A stretch of 64,000 nucleotides of DNA, taken from NCBI RefSeq assembly GCF_900106855.1, contig NZ_FNWI01000004.1, positions 124,001 through 188,000 of the forward strand. Direction: 5' to 3'. The translations under genes were made by a program, and so were the position numbers. Below are positions 52,787-61,352 of this stretch, piece by piece. The notes beneath the pieces are model-generated. The model was not told the DNA's origin. It saw nothing but the letters and a program-made list of their open reading frames with translations, and made no database searches. The stretch is from Varibaculum massiliense (lineage in GTDB: Bacteria > Actinomycetota > Actinomycetes > Actinomycetales > Actinomycetaceae). How positions within the stretch are numbered: the stretch's first letter is position 1; each line of letters opens with the position of its first letter.

Positions 52787-54040
52787 TTATCCCCAGTGGG
52801 AACGCAGCGGCTGACCCCCATAAAAGTCGCTTAGGACGCGCTGTTTATATTCCGGGTAGTCACCCTCAATAATGGATTGTCTAATCCCGCGCACCAGCTG
52901 TACCGTGAAGTATTCGTTGTGAATAGTCGCCAGAGTAAAGCCCAACATTTCTTTGGCTTTAAACAGATGATGCAGGTAGGCAATCGAGTAGTTCTGGCAG
53001 GTGTAACAGCTGCAGTCCGCCACCGGAGCCGCAAAATCGCGTTTAAATTCAGAGCGGGTCAAGTTAAAGCGCCCATAGCGTCCATACAGTCCGCCGTTGC
53101 GTCCGATCCGGGAGGGATTTACGCAGTCAAAAGTATCTGCCCCGGCTTCCACTCCGGCAAAAATGTCGTCTGGTTCGCTCAGTCCTAGCAGGTGGCGAGG
53201 TTTATCTTCGGGTAGTTCTTCGCAAACCCAATCCACGATGGTGGCCAGATTTTCTTTCTCAAAAGCGCCTCCGATGCCAAACCCGTCAAAGCTGCGCCCC
53301 GCCACTTCCATTGCAGACAAGTCGCGGGCAGCTTTGCGGCGCAAATCTTCATACTGCGCCCCTTGGATAACCCCATAGAGCATTTGATAAGGCTTACCGG
53401 CACGCTCGAGGGTGAGGCGCTCATGTTCGAGCAGGCAGCGCTCCGCCCAGCCGCGGGTACGCTCCAAGGATTCCACCTGGTATTCGCGAGAGTTCAGCAA
53501 GGTAGTGAGCTCATCGAAGGCCATCATAATATCGGCACCCAACTGGTGCTGGATCTGCATAGACACTTCGGGAGTAAACCGGTGCCGGGAACCATCTAGA
53601 TGGGAGCGGAAAGTCACGCCCTCGTCATCTACATGCGCGTGGCGCTCTTTCTTTTCTGCCACCGTGTGATCGGCGCGCCCTGAGCCGGTGAACTCTCCCG
53701 AAAGAACTTTCTTGTAGCCAGAACCTAGGGAGAGCACTTGGAATCCCCCGGAGTCGGTAAAAGTGGGCCCACCCCAGTTCATAAAGCGAGCGAGCCCTCC
53801 TGCCTGGTCAATAACTTCCGGACCGGGCTGCAGGTAGAGGTGGTAGGCGTTAGAGAGGATCGCGGCTGCCCCCAGCTGCTTCATAGTCTCTGGCAGCACT
53901 GTTTTCACAGTGGCTTTGGTACCCACCGGGATAAAGGCGGGGGTGGGAATATCGCCGTGCGGGGTGTGAATAATACCGGCCCGTCCCCGCCTGCCGGGCA
54001 GATCCGCTATTTTAGTGAAGGTCAAGTCCGTACCCCTCAT
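52787..54040 (-). CDS. tgt: tRNA-guanine transglycosylase
   Basis: Tgt exchanges guanine-34 of GUN-anticodon tRNAs for a queuine-type base. Visible: PVGTKATVKTVLPETMKQLG, the nucleophile region TFTDSGGFQVLSLG, FGIGGAFEKE, FDCVNPSRIGRNGGLYGRYG, and the zinc site CSCYTCQNYS ... LATIHNEYF (C-x-C-x2-C-H). It is a typical bacterial TGT with an insertion after the nucleophile segment (TVAEKKERHAHVDDEGVT). The ATG overlaps the end of the queuosine-precursor transporter gene by 29 bp, indicating co-transcription and a shared role. Confidence 0.95.
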   Translation of the reverse strand: MRGTDLTFTKIADLPGRRGRAGIIHTPHGDIPTPAFIPVGTKATVKTVLPETMKQLGAAAILSNAYHLYLQPGPEVIDQAGGLARFMNWGGPTFTDSGGFQVLSLGSGYKKVLSGEFTGSGRADHTVAEKKERHAHVDDEGVTFRSHLDGSRHRFTPEVSMQIQHQLGADIMMAFDELTTLLNSREYQVESLERTRGWAERCLLEHERLTLERAGKPYQMLYGVIQGAQYEDLRRKAARDLSAMEVAGRSFDGFGIGGAFEKENLATIVDWVCEELPEDKPRHLLGLSEPDDIFAGVEAGADTFDCVNPSRIGRNGGLYGRYGRFNLTRSEFKRDFAAPVADCSCYTCQNYSIAYLHHLFKAKEMLGFTLATIHNEYFTVQLVRGIRQSIIEGDYPEYKQRVLSDFYGGQPLRSHWG

Positions 54041-54752
54041 GTTTCTTTACCCGGGAAATCACCAGGTAAGTAAAGGGCAAACAAAGGATTTCTACCGCAC
54101 ATTTATACAGGTAGCCGCCGAGGAAAATATAGATTAGCAGCTGGGAGAAACTCATGATTCCCCCGAAAGCGATAGTACAAAAAACGATGGAATCTACTAG
54201 TTCTCCCGCCAAGGTAGAGGTCACTAGCCGTACCCACATATTGTTCTCACCCCAGCGCTCTTTGATTTTCACCAGCACATAGGCATTGAGCCAGTTGCCA
54301 AACACGTATCCGGCCATGGAAGCAATTACTATCCGGGGTACGAACCCAAGCACGCTTTGGAATGCCTCGTTATTTTGATAGGAGGCTTCGGGGGGCAGCA
54401 TCCCCACTACCCAGAAGGTAAGAGACGCCATTACGGAAATCACGAACCCCATCAAGATAGCGCGTTTAGCCGCTTTTAGTCCCCAGACTTCGCTGATTAC
54501 GTCCCCTAAAACATAGGTGAGGGGGAAAGTAATGGCTCCCCCATCGAAAACAATCGGCCCCAGCTGAATCGCTTTAGTGGCGCAAATATTGGCGATTAAG
54601 AGGAACGCCACAAAGAAAATAACGCAAATATCAAACAGGCCGCGCGGGCTGCGCGCGAAAGTTGCGGCACCGCGAACCAGCGAAGAGGTTTCTTGGTCGA
54701 TGGCTGGGGACTTTGAGGGAACAGATTTTTCAGATTTTTCTAAAGTTGTCAC
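54012..54752 (-). CDS. yhhQ: Queuosine precursor transporter, YhhQ/QPTR family (VUT)
   Basis: A membrane protein with about six helices and the QPTR landmarks: LIANICATKAIQLGPIVFDG, ITFPLTYVLGDVISEVWGLK, KAAKRAILMGFVISVMASLT, and the later LVTSTLAGELVDSIVFCTIA. The family imports preQ0/preQ1 or queuine. Overlap with tgt and the presence of gluQ nearby support queuosine salvage. The N-terminal 35 residues are polar and cytoplasmic. The GTG start at 54752 is weakly supported. Which base is transported cannot be told from sequence. Confidence 0.92.
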   Translation of the reverse strand: MTTLEKSEKSVPSKSPAIDQETSSLVRGAATFARSPRGLFDICVIFFVAFLLIANICATKAIQLGPIVFDGGAITFPLTYVLGDVISEVWGLKAAKRAILMGFVISVMASLTFWVVGMLPPEASYQNNEAFQSVLGFVPRIVIASMAGYVFGNWLNAYVLVKIKERWGENNMWVRLVTSTLAGELVDSIVFCTIAFGGIMSFSQLLIYIFLGGYLYKCAVEILCLPFTYLVISRVKKHEGYGLDLH

Positions 54753-55077
54753 CCGTACAATCTAGCAGCCTCCCCGGGGTACTCGTCCAGTTAGCCCCAG
54801 AGTATTATCTGTTACTTTTTCGGCGCGCGCGGTTACTTGTTCTGGCGTGGGCAAGGGTTTTTCCCCCGCCCATACCTAGTACCAAGGGAACCAAAGACTA
54901 TTTGCCACCTTGCGAAGATACCAAGAGGCGCGGGCAGAGGTTTTATCCGAGTCGGCTAGGCGGGCGTAAAACTCGAAAAACGCCCGTGGCTTTTTCGAGT
55001 TTTTGGGCAGGAGGAAAAACCTCTGCCCGCGACAACACCAGATCCCTCGGAAATCTTCCGGCTTTTATAGAGGGATT
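54753..55077. other. Intergenic region with large nested inverted repeats
   Basis: The 325-bp gap between coaE and the transporter gene holds an outer inverted repeat of 15 bases (54930-54944 and 55016-55030, GCGGGCAGAGGTTTT and its complement) that encloses an inner 13-base one (AAAACTCGAAAAA at 54968-54980 with TTTTTCGAGTTTT at 54991-55003). A CGGGCG/CGCCCG pair (54961-54966, 54981-54986) competes with the inner stem. The whole could fold as a cruciform or an RNA. On the minus strand it follows coaE, so termination is one role. A plus-strand frame through it encodes nothing recognisable. Confidence 0.75.
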
Positions 55078-55743
55078 CTACGCGCTGTTGCCATCGACCA
55101 GGCGCCGCAGCTCCGGCCACAGCTCCGAGGCGATGGTGCGGCGCAAATCTTCGCGGGTAGTGTTATTGACCAACTCAAAGTTGGCAATCGCGCGGCGTTG
55201 TTCCTCACTGGCTTGCGCTGCAATCCGGGCATCTACTTGTTCGGGTTCTAAGCCAGAGCGCTGAAACAGGCGCTGGTGACGCTGCTTAAGGGGCGCGCTG
55301 ACTGCCACGATCACGTCAAAGGCGCGCGCGTTCGGATTCTCCGCTAGCAACGGAATATCGTAAATGCCGATATCTCCAGGAGTAAGGGAAGCAAAGAAAC
55401 GGTCAGAAAGAAACGAGATATAGGGGTGGGTTATGGATTCTAGGAGGCGGCGGGCATCGGGATTATTAAAGACGATTGCGGCGAGGGCGCTGCGGTCAAC
55501 CCCGGTTTCCCATTCGGGATGGTCAAACGCGTGGGCAATATCGGGAGCTAAATCTATTAGAGCTTGACCCGCCAGTTCATCGGCGCTGCAAGTTTTGGCG
55601 CCTAGGGCTTTTAAAGTGTGTACAGTGGTGGATTTACCGGAGCCAATCCCACCAGTTACCGCCACTGAGAGGGCGTTCGTAGGTGAAGCTGCCGCCCAAC
55701 GCGCTCCCCGATCCGGGTTGCGGTAAATCAATAGTTCACTCAC
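55078..55743 (-). CDS. coaE: Dephospho-CoA kinase
   Basis: CoaE performs the last step of coenzyme A synthesis. Walker A is AVTGGIGSGKSTTVHTLKAL, and SADELAGQALID, NNPDARRLLESITHPYISFL, YDIPLLAEN and RSGLEPEQVDARIAAQASEE are family segments. The first 25 residues before the P-loop are extra. The GTG at 55743 is the start I use. It is near rpsA on the same strand, a common actinobacterial arrangement. Confidence 0.94.
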   Translation of the reverse strand: MSELLIYRNPDRGARWAAASPTNALSVAVTGGIGSGKSTTVHTLKALGAKTCSADELAGQALIDLAPDIAHAFDHPEWETGVDRSALAAIVFNNPDARRLLESITHPYISFLSDRFFASLTPGDIGIYDIPLLAENPNARAFDVIVAVSAPLKQRHQRLFQRSGLEPEQVDARIAAQASEEQRRAIANFELVNNTTREDLRRTIASELWPELRRLVDGNSA

Positions 55744-55837
55744 GCCCTAAGCCTACCTAGCAAATCTGCTGACAACCAACGCAGCAAGAATAAACGCGCA
55801 AGATAACTTGAGGATTAGAGAACTAGCAAATAAAACA

Positions 55838-55871
55838 GGGTGGGCAGAAGCATTTCTGCTTCTGCCCACCC
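55838..55871 (-). terminator. Intrinsic terminator after rpsA
   Basis: A perfect 15-base inverted repeat (GGGTGGGCAGAAGCA with its complement, 4-base loop) lies 46 bp past the rpsA stop and is followed on the minus strand by TGTTTTATTT. Confidence 0.9.
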
Positions 55872-55916
55872 TGAAAGTTAAGCGTTACAACTCTTAGGTA
55901 GAGCTGCAATTAGCCT

Positions 55917-57374
55917 TTATTCGCCGGTTAGTTTCTCACGAAGAGCTGCTAGGGCTTCATCGGAAGCCAAAGTGCCTTCGGAGTCTTCACTCTCGGTGGA
56001 GTAGCTGGCGTTCTCCGCGGGATCGGGGCGGGTATTGGCGGCTTCAGTGTCGGCTTCCAGAGCCTTCGCCACCTGTTCCTTGTGCGCCTTCCAACGGGCT
56101 TCTGCCTGGGCGTATTCTTCCTCCCAAGCTTCGCGCTGCGCCTCGTAGCCTTCCATCCATTCATTGGTTTCCGGATCGAAGCCTTCGGGGTACTTGTAGT
56201 TGCCTTCTTCATCGTATTCGGCGGTCATGCCGTACAGTGAAGGATCAAACTCGGTGGTGTTGGGGTCAACGCCCTCATTCGCCTGCTTGAGCGAGAGCGA
56301 AATCCGGCGGCGATCCAAATCAATGTCGATAACCTTGACGAATACTTCGGAACCGACTTTAACGACCTGTTCGGGTACCTCTACATGGCGCTGCGCCAGT
56401 TCAGAGATATGTACCAAACCTTCGATACCGTCCTCGACCCGAATAAAGGCGCCGAAGGGAACCAGTTTGGTAACTTTGCCCGGCACAACCTGCCCAATGG
56501 CGTGGGTGCGAGCGAAGGTCTGCCACGGATCTTCCTGGGTGGCTTTCAAGGACAGCGAAACCCGTTCGCGATCCATATCCACATCCAGAACCTCCACCGA
56601 GACTTCCTGACCGACTTCCACCACTTCGGAGGGGTGATCGATATGTTTCCAGGAAAGTTCGGATACGTGTACCAGGCCGTCTACACCGCCCAGATCCACG
56701 AAGGCACCGAAGTTGACGATCGAAGAAACCACGCCGGAACGAATCTGACCCTTTTGCAAGGTATCCAGGAACTGGGTGCGTACTTCCGCCTGGGTTTGCT
56801 CCAGCCATGCACGCCGTGAAAGCACAACGTTATTGCGGTTTTCGTCCAGTTCAATAATCTTGGCTTCCAGTTCGCGCCCAATATAGGGAGCGAGGTCACG
56901 CACGCGGCGCATTTCTACTAGGGAAGCCGGCAAGAACCCACGCAAACCGATATCCAAGATTAGGCCGCCCTTGACCACCTCAATCACCTTGCCGGTGACT
57001 ACGCCGTCAGCTTCCTTAATCTTCTGGACATCGCCCCAGGCACGCTCGTATTGTGCGCGCTTCTTGGAAAGCAGTAAGCGACCTTCTTTGTCTTCTTTCT
57101 GCAATACCAGGGCTTCAATTTCGTCGCCCACCTGGACAACGTCTTCAGGGCTCACATCATGTTTGATGGATAGTTCGCGGGAAAGGATGACGCCCTCGGT
57201 TTTGTAACCGATATCGAGGAGGACTTCATCGCGGTCGACCCGCACGACAGTACCGGTAACGATGTCGCCATCGCCAAAGTACTTAATAGTTTTATCGATT
57301 GCAGCAAGTAGTTCTTCTTGTGAACCGATATCATTTACGGCAACTTGCTCGAGTTGCTCATTAGAGGTGGTCAT
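55917..57374 (-). CDS. rpsA: 30S ribosomal protein S1
   Basis: The 485-residue protein carries four S1 RNA-binding domains: IVTGTVVRVDRDEVLLDIGY; VVTGKVIEVVKGGLILDIGL; GVVSSIVNFGAFVDLGGVDG with LVHVSELSWKHIDHPSEVV; and GKVTKLVPFGAFIRVEDGIE with LVHISELAQRHVEVPEQVV. The third and fourth are the closest to consensus. A C-terminal acidic tail includes a W/E-rich part (EGYEAQREAWEEEYAQAEAR). Actinobacterial S1 has four domains, not six. It helps bind mRNA to the small subunit. The ATG at 57374 lies downstream of polA by about 230 bp. Confidence 0.96.
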   Translation of the reverse strand: MTTSNEQLEQVAVNDIGSQEELLAAIDKTIKYFGDGDIVTGTVVRVDRDEVLLDIGYKTEGVILSRELSIKHDVSPEDVVQVGDEIEALVLQKEDKEGRLLLSKKRAQYERAWGDVQKIKEADGVVTGKVIEVVKGGLILDIGLRGFLPASLVEMRRVRDLAPYIGRELEAKIIELDENRNNVVLSRRAWLEQTQAEVRTQFLDTLQKGQIRSGVVSSIVNFGAFVDLGGVDGLVHVSELSWKHIDHPSEVVEVGQEVSVEVLDVDMDRERVSLSLKATQEDPWQTFARTHAIGQVVPGKVTKLVPFGAFIRVEDGIEGLVHISELAQRHVEVPEQVVKVGSEVFVKVIDIDLDRRRISLSLKQANEGVDPNTTEFDPSLYGMTAEYDEEGNYKYPEGFDPETNEWMEGYEAQREAWEEEYAQAEARWKAHKEQVAKALEADTEAANTRPDPAENASYSTESEDSEGTLASDEALAALREKLTGE

Positions 57375-57600
57375 AGAGATAATTTCTCCAAAACGGACTT
57401 AATAGACAATATGGACAATTTGGCTACTTTTTCAAGAAGCCTTGTCGAGCCTATCAGCAAAAACCCTTTCAGCTCCAACTCAAAAAGCTCTTACGGAGCG
57501 GTTTTTCGCAAATTGTATCCGATTACACAGTGTTTTTTGGGGGCGAGGACGAGCCGGAGTCTTCCAGATTCCCCTCTTCTTTACCGCAAAAGGTAAGCCG

Positions 57601-60264
57601 CTAATGAGCGGCGCTGCGCCAGTTTTCGCCTACTCCGATTCCTACTACCAGGGGAACCGCTAGCTGGGCGGCGTGGCACATCGCGTCCTCTACTAGGGCG
57701 CGTAGCTGGGTTTCCTCCCCGGCCGCGACCTCTAAAATCAGCTCGTCATGAATCTGCAAGAGTACCCGCGAGGAAAGTTTCTGCGTCTTTAACTGTTCGT
57801 CTACCCGGATCATTGCCTGCTTCATCAAATCGGCAGCCGTACCCTGGATGGGGGCGTTAAGGGCAGCGCGTTCCGCCATCCGCCGCAAAGTGTGATTGCG
57901 GCTCTTCAAATCGGGCAGTTGCCGGCGCCTGCCCTGCATAGTTTCGGTATAGCCCCGCTCGCGCGCCTGCTCCACAATCTGCCGCAAATAGCTGCGAACT
58001 TTACCGAAACGCTGAAAATAGCTTTCCATCAGTTTTTCGGCTTCCTTTTGCGGAATACGCAGCTGATTAGCCAGCCCATAAGCTGACAGACCGTAAGCCA
58101 AACCGTAGGAAGTGGCTTTAACCTTTGAGCGCATCTGGTCATCGACCTGTTCGGCGGGTATCCCGAAAATCATGGCTGCCATGGTGCGGTGCAGATCTTC
58201 ACCGGTACTAATAGCGGCAATCAAATCTTGATCCCCCGATATATGCGCCATTACTCGCATCTCAATTTGGGAATAATCCACGCTCATCAGATTCTCAAAA
58301 CCTTGACCGCTAACAAAAGCCTCCCGGATGCGTTGCCCCGTATCGGAACGTACCGGAATATTTTGCAGATTCGGATCGGCAGAGGAAAGCCTGCCGGTGG
58401 CAGTCACGGTTTGTTTGAAAGTGGTGTGGATCCGCCCATCAGCTTGCACCGCTTTTTGCAGTCCCTCCACGGTTTGTAAGAGTTTTATGGAGTCTCGGTG
58501 CGCCAACAAATACTGCAAGAACGGATGGCGGGTTTTACTAAGCAGCCATTCCAGGGCATCCGCGTTGGTGGTGTACCCCGTACGGGTTTTCTTGGTCTTA
58601 GGCATTTCTAACTGGTCAAATAAAACTTCCTGCAGCTGTTTAGGGCTAGAAAGATTTAAATCCGGTCGGTCTACTTCGCTCCTGGCTGCCTGCTTAGCGT
58701 CCTCTGTTTGCCGCCTTAAATCATTCTCTAAATCCGCCAACACCTGGTCAGAAATCGCAATTCCAGTATCTTCCATCCGGGCTAGTATCTCGGCGATCGG
58801 TCGTTCCATTTCTACCCACAGATGCTCAGCGCTCCCCGCGGCTAAGTCCTTTTGTTCAGCACTAGCAATCTCGGGCAATGCCGCTGCTACCTGGGCAGTT
58901 TTAGTGTTAGAGGTGCCAGAAAAATCTAGAGCGGTCTGTCCGCTTTCCTGTTTTTCCTCTACCACCAAAGACCGTCCCAACATTTTTTCGCTCAAGACCT
59001 CTATGTCATAGGAGCGAGCAGAAGGATCAATCAGGTATCCCCCGATTTCGGTGTCCCAGGCGGGCATCCCCAACCGGAATCCTTCCCCTTTGAGGGCGTG
59101 CCAAGCGCTCTTCCAGTTATGAAACACTGCTTGCTCTGGGTTTTCTAGTAGGCGTTCCAATGCCGAAATTTCATCCGGGGTGGCGTCAATCAAATTAATG
59201 CTCACCGCTTCATCACCGCTGGCTATAGTAATTTGCTCCGCGTCACCTGCCCCGGGAGTACAAACCCCTTCAACTATGATCCCCGCGGGGGCGGAAAGAT
59301 CATTTATCCACTTAGCAGCCTTATTTTGGGCAATAAGTTTAATTTCCCGGGGTTTTACATGTTCCGCTGCGCCCAACTCAAAGGCAGGAATACTGGCTAG
59401 AGCCCCCCGGGTACCCTGCCCGATCTGCAACTTGTCTAGCAGTTTCCCCAGCTGCTCAGCATCGGCTTTTCCAAAGCCGAGTTCTTGAACCTCTAACCCT
59501 AAGTCCAGGTCAGTCAGTAGGGCGTTCAGTTTCCGGTTGCGTTTAACATCCTCAAGATGGGCGCGCAGGTCTTCTCCGCGTTTGCCACCAATATCGGCGG
59601 CATGGGTAATCACGCCTTCCAAACCGTCATACTTATTTATCCAGGTGGCGGCAGTTTTCTCCCCTACCCCGGGGACACCGGGCAGGTTATCTGCCTTTTC
59701 CCCCACCAAGGCGGCGATCTCCGGGTAGCGGTGCGGTGGCACCCCGTATTTTTCTTCAATAGCCTGGGGAGTCATTCGTTTTAAGTCGGTAATTGAACGC
59801 GATGGATAAAGTACCGTGACGTTATCGCTTGACAGTTGGAAGGTGTCCCGGTCTCCGCTGGCGACCAGCACCCGCATTCCTGCCGCCTCCCCTCGGGTGG
59901 CGAGGGTAGCTAAAATATCGTCGGCCTCGATATTTTCTTGTTCTAAAGTGGTAATTCCCAGATGGCGAAGTGCTTCTTTAATCAGATCCACTTGCCCTAA
60001 AAATTCTGGCGGAGTAGGTTTGCGTCCCCCTTTGTATTCGGGGTATTCGTCGGTGCGGAAGGAATGACGAGAAACATCAAAAGCCACCGCTAAATAGTCG
60101 GGTTGCTCGTCCTGCAGCATTTTCACTAGCATCCGCAAGAACCCGAATACCGCGTTGGTGTATTGCCCCTCTTGGGTACGGAAATTTTCGGGTTCGAGGG
60201 CGTAGAACGCGCGAAAGGCGGCGGAATGCCCATCGATTACTAGCAGAGTTTTCTTTTCGACCAT
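57601..60264 (-). CDS. polA: DNA polymerase I
   Basis: The protein of 887 residues has an N-terminal 5'-3' exonuclease (LLVIDGHSAAFRAFYAL, ALVGEKADNLPGVPGVGEKT), a middle domain in the 3'-5' exonuclease position, and the family A polymerase (motif A MSVDYSQIEMRVMAHISGDQ, motif B RSKVKATSYGLAYGLSAYGL, motif C LLQIHDELILEVAAGEE). The middle domain shows no DxE metal motif, so proofreading is probably absent, as in other actinobacteria. It repairs DNA and replaces RNA primers. The ATG has AGGAGGAAC upstream. Confidence 0.96.
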   Translation of the reverse strand: MVEKKTLLVIDGHSAAFRAFYALEPENFRTQEGQYTNAVFGFLRMLVKMLQDEQPDYLAVAFDVSRHSFRTDEYPEYKGGRKPTPPEFLGQVDLIKEALRHLGITTLEQENIEADDILATLATRGEAAGMRVLVASGDRDTFQLSSDNVTVLYPSRSITDLKRMTPQAIEEKYGVPPHRYPEIAALVGEKADNLPGVPGVGEKTAATWINKYDGLEGVITHAADIGGKRGEDLRAHLEDVKRNRKLNALLTDLDLGLEVQELGFGKADAEQLGKLLDKLQIGQGTRGALASIPAFELGAAEHVKPREIKLIAQNKAAKWINDLSAPAGIIVEGVCTPGAGDAEQITIASGDEAVSINLIDATPDEISALERLLENPEQAVFHNWKSAWHALKGEGFRLGMPAWDTEIGGYLIDPSARSYDIEVLSEKMLGRSLVVEEKQESGQTALDFSGTSNTKTAQVAAALPEIASAEQKDLAAGSAEHLWVEMERPIAEILARMEDTGIAISDQVLADLENDLRRQTEDAKQAARSEVDRPDLNLSSPKQLQEVLFDQLEMPKTKKTRTGYTTNADALEWLLSKTRHPFLQYLLAHRDSIKLLQTVEGLQKAVQADGRIHTTFKQTVTATGRLSSADPNLQNIPVRSDTGQRIREAFVSGQGFENLMSVDYSQIEMRVMAHISGDQDLIAAISTGEDLHRTMAAMIFGIPAEQVDDQMRSKVKATSYGLAYGLSAYGLANQLRIPQKEAEKLMESYFQRFGKVRSYLRQIVEQARERGYTETMQGRRRQLPDLKSRNHTLRRMAERAALNAPIQGTAADLMKQAMIRVDEQLKTQKLSSRVLLQIHDELILEVAAGEETQLRALVEDAMCHAAQLAVPLVVGIGVGENWRSAAH

Positions 60265-60341
60265 CTGTTCCTCCTAGGAACTATCCTAAGCGAAGGGCCG
60301 CTCCCCTGGTCACCGGGAAATTTGGTTGCTGCCGGGAGCCC

Positions 60342-60950
60342 TTAGCCCACTTGATCGATAACTGCCTCGGCGACTTCGCGCATACTGAGACGCCGATTCA
60401 TGGAGGTGGTCTGAATCCAACGGAAGGCTTCCGGTTCGCTCATCTCCATATTTTCCATCAGGAGCCCCTTGGCGCGGTCAACCAGTTTCCGGGTTTCGAA
60501 GCGATCTTGCAAGTCAGCGACTTCGTTTTCCAGGGATTGAATCTCGTTGTGGCGAGAAACCGCAATTTCTACCGCCGGTAAAAGCTCGGCAGGAGTAAAA
60601 GGCTTAACCACATAAGCCATGGCGCCAGCATCACGCGCCCGCTCCACCAACTCTTTTTGCGAAAATGCGGTGAGCATCACTACCGCACAAGAGATTTCTT
60701 TCAAAATCTTCTCTGCAGCCGTAATCCCGTCCATCTTCGGCATTTTCACGTCCATAACACACAGGTCAGGCTGGTATTCGAGGGCTGCCTGATAGGCGGC
60801 CTCCCCGTCTCCGGCTTCGGCTACCACCTCATAACCGGCTTCCGTGAGTGTTTCCACAATATCCAGCCGAATCAGGGTTTCATCCTCAGCTACCAGCACT
60901 TTACGCGCCGCGCTCTGTTCTTTCTTTGCATTAGATTTCGAAGTTGCCAC
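60342..60950 (-). CDS. pdtaR: ANTAR-domain response regulator, PdtaR-like
   Basis: The N-terminal receiver domain has VLVAEDETLIRLDIVETLTE, the phospho-acceptor Asp in YQPDLCVMDVKMPKMDGITA, and VVMLTAFSQKELVERARDAG with the Lys in YVVKPFTPAEL. The C-terminal ANTAR domain (LVDRAKGLLMENMEMSEPEA, then FRWIQTTSMNRRLSMREVAE) binds paired-hairpin RNAs. This is the arrangement of Mycobacterium PdtaR (Rv1626), an RNA-binding antiterminator partner of kinase PdtaS, which is not in the window. A 15-residue polar leader precedes the domain. GTG start at 60950. Confidence 0.94.
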   Translation of the reverse strand: MATSKSNAKKEQSAARKVLVAEDETLIRLDIVETLTEAGYEVVAEAGDGEAAYQAALEYQPDLCVMDVKMPKMDGITAAEKILKEISCAVVMLTAFSQKELVERARDAGAMAYVVKPFTPAELLPAVEIAVSRHNEIQSLENEVADLQDRFETRKLVDRAKGLLMENMEMSEPEAFRWIQTTSMNRRLSMREVAEAVIDQVG

Positions 60951-60999
60951 GTGTCTATATTAGACTGAAACCCGTCGCGCTTAACAGCGTTACTGGAAA

Positions 61000-61085
61000 G
61001 CCTCGATGGCGGAATTGGTAGACGCAGCGGATTCAAAATCCGCCGTCCTTCACCGGACATGTGGGTTCGAGTCCCACTCGAGGTA
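61000..61085 (+). tRNA. tRNA-Leu (anticodon CAA)
   Basis: An 86-nt cloverleaf with a long variable arm. Acceptor GCCTCGA pairs with TCGAGGT (a G-U at the first pair), the D-loop has GGTAGAC, the anticodon stem CGGA/TCCG holds loop TTCAAAA with CAA at 61034-61036, and the T-arm is GTGGG-TTCGAGT-CCCAC. The next base is discriminator A, and CCA is not encoded (CTA follows). It reads UUG codons. It lies just upstream of, and opposite to, pdtaR. Confidence 0.96.
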
Positions 61086-61352
61086 CTAATAAGGGGCTAT
61101 CCCCGCACCCTAGCAGGGTTTTCTCCGCTTTTTCTTAATCGGTTTCCTTCCCAGTTAGGCCGCGTTATTTTTTTGCTTTCCGCGCTGGAGTTTCCCTAGA
61201 AATTTTCTTTATGAGAATCCACACTAATAGCTCCTAGCTGCCACTTCCCCTTCCCGGATTATTTTTAGAGGGCGAGGACGCAGCGGCGCTACCTAGTGAT
61301 AACCCCCTGGCAAGGGGCTCCTGGAAGTTATCTCGGCACTATTTTCAAAGTT

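Noticed and set aside
54662-55264. A 200-codon plus-strand frame between yhhQ and coaE
   Set aside because: It overlaps the ends of both genes on the other strand, crosses the inverted repeats, and has no recognisable protein pattern.
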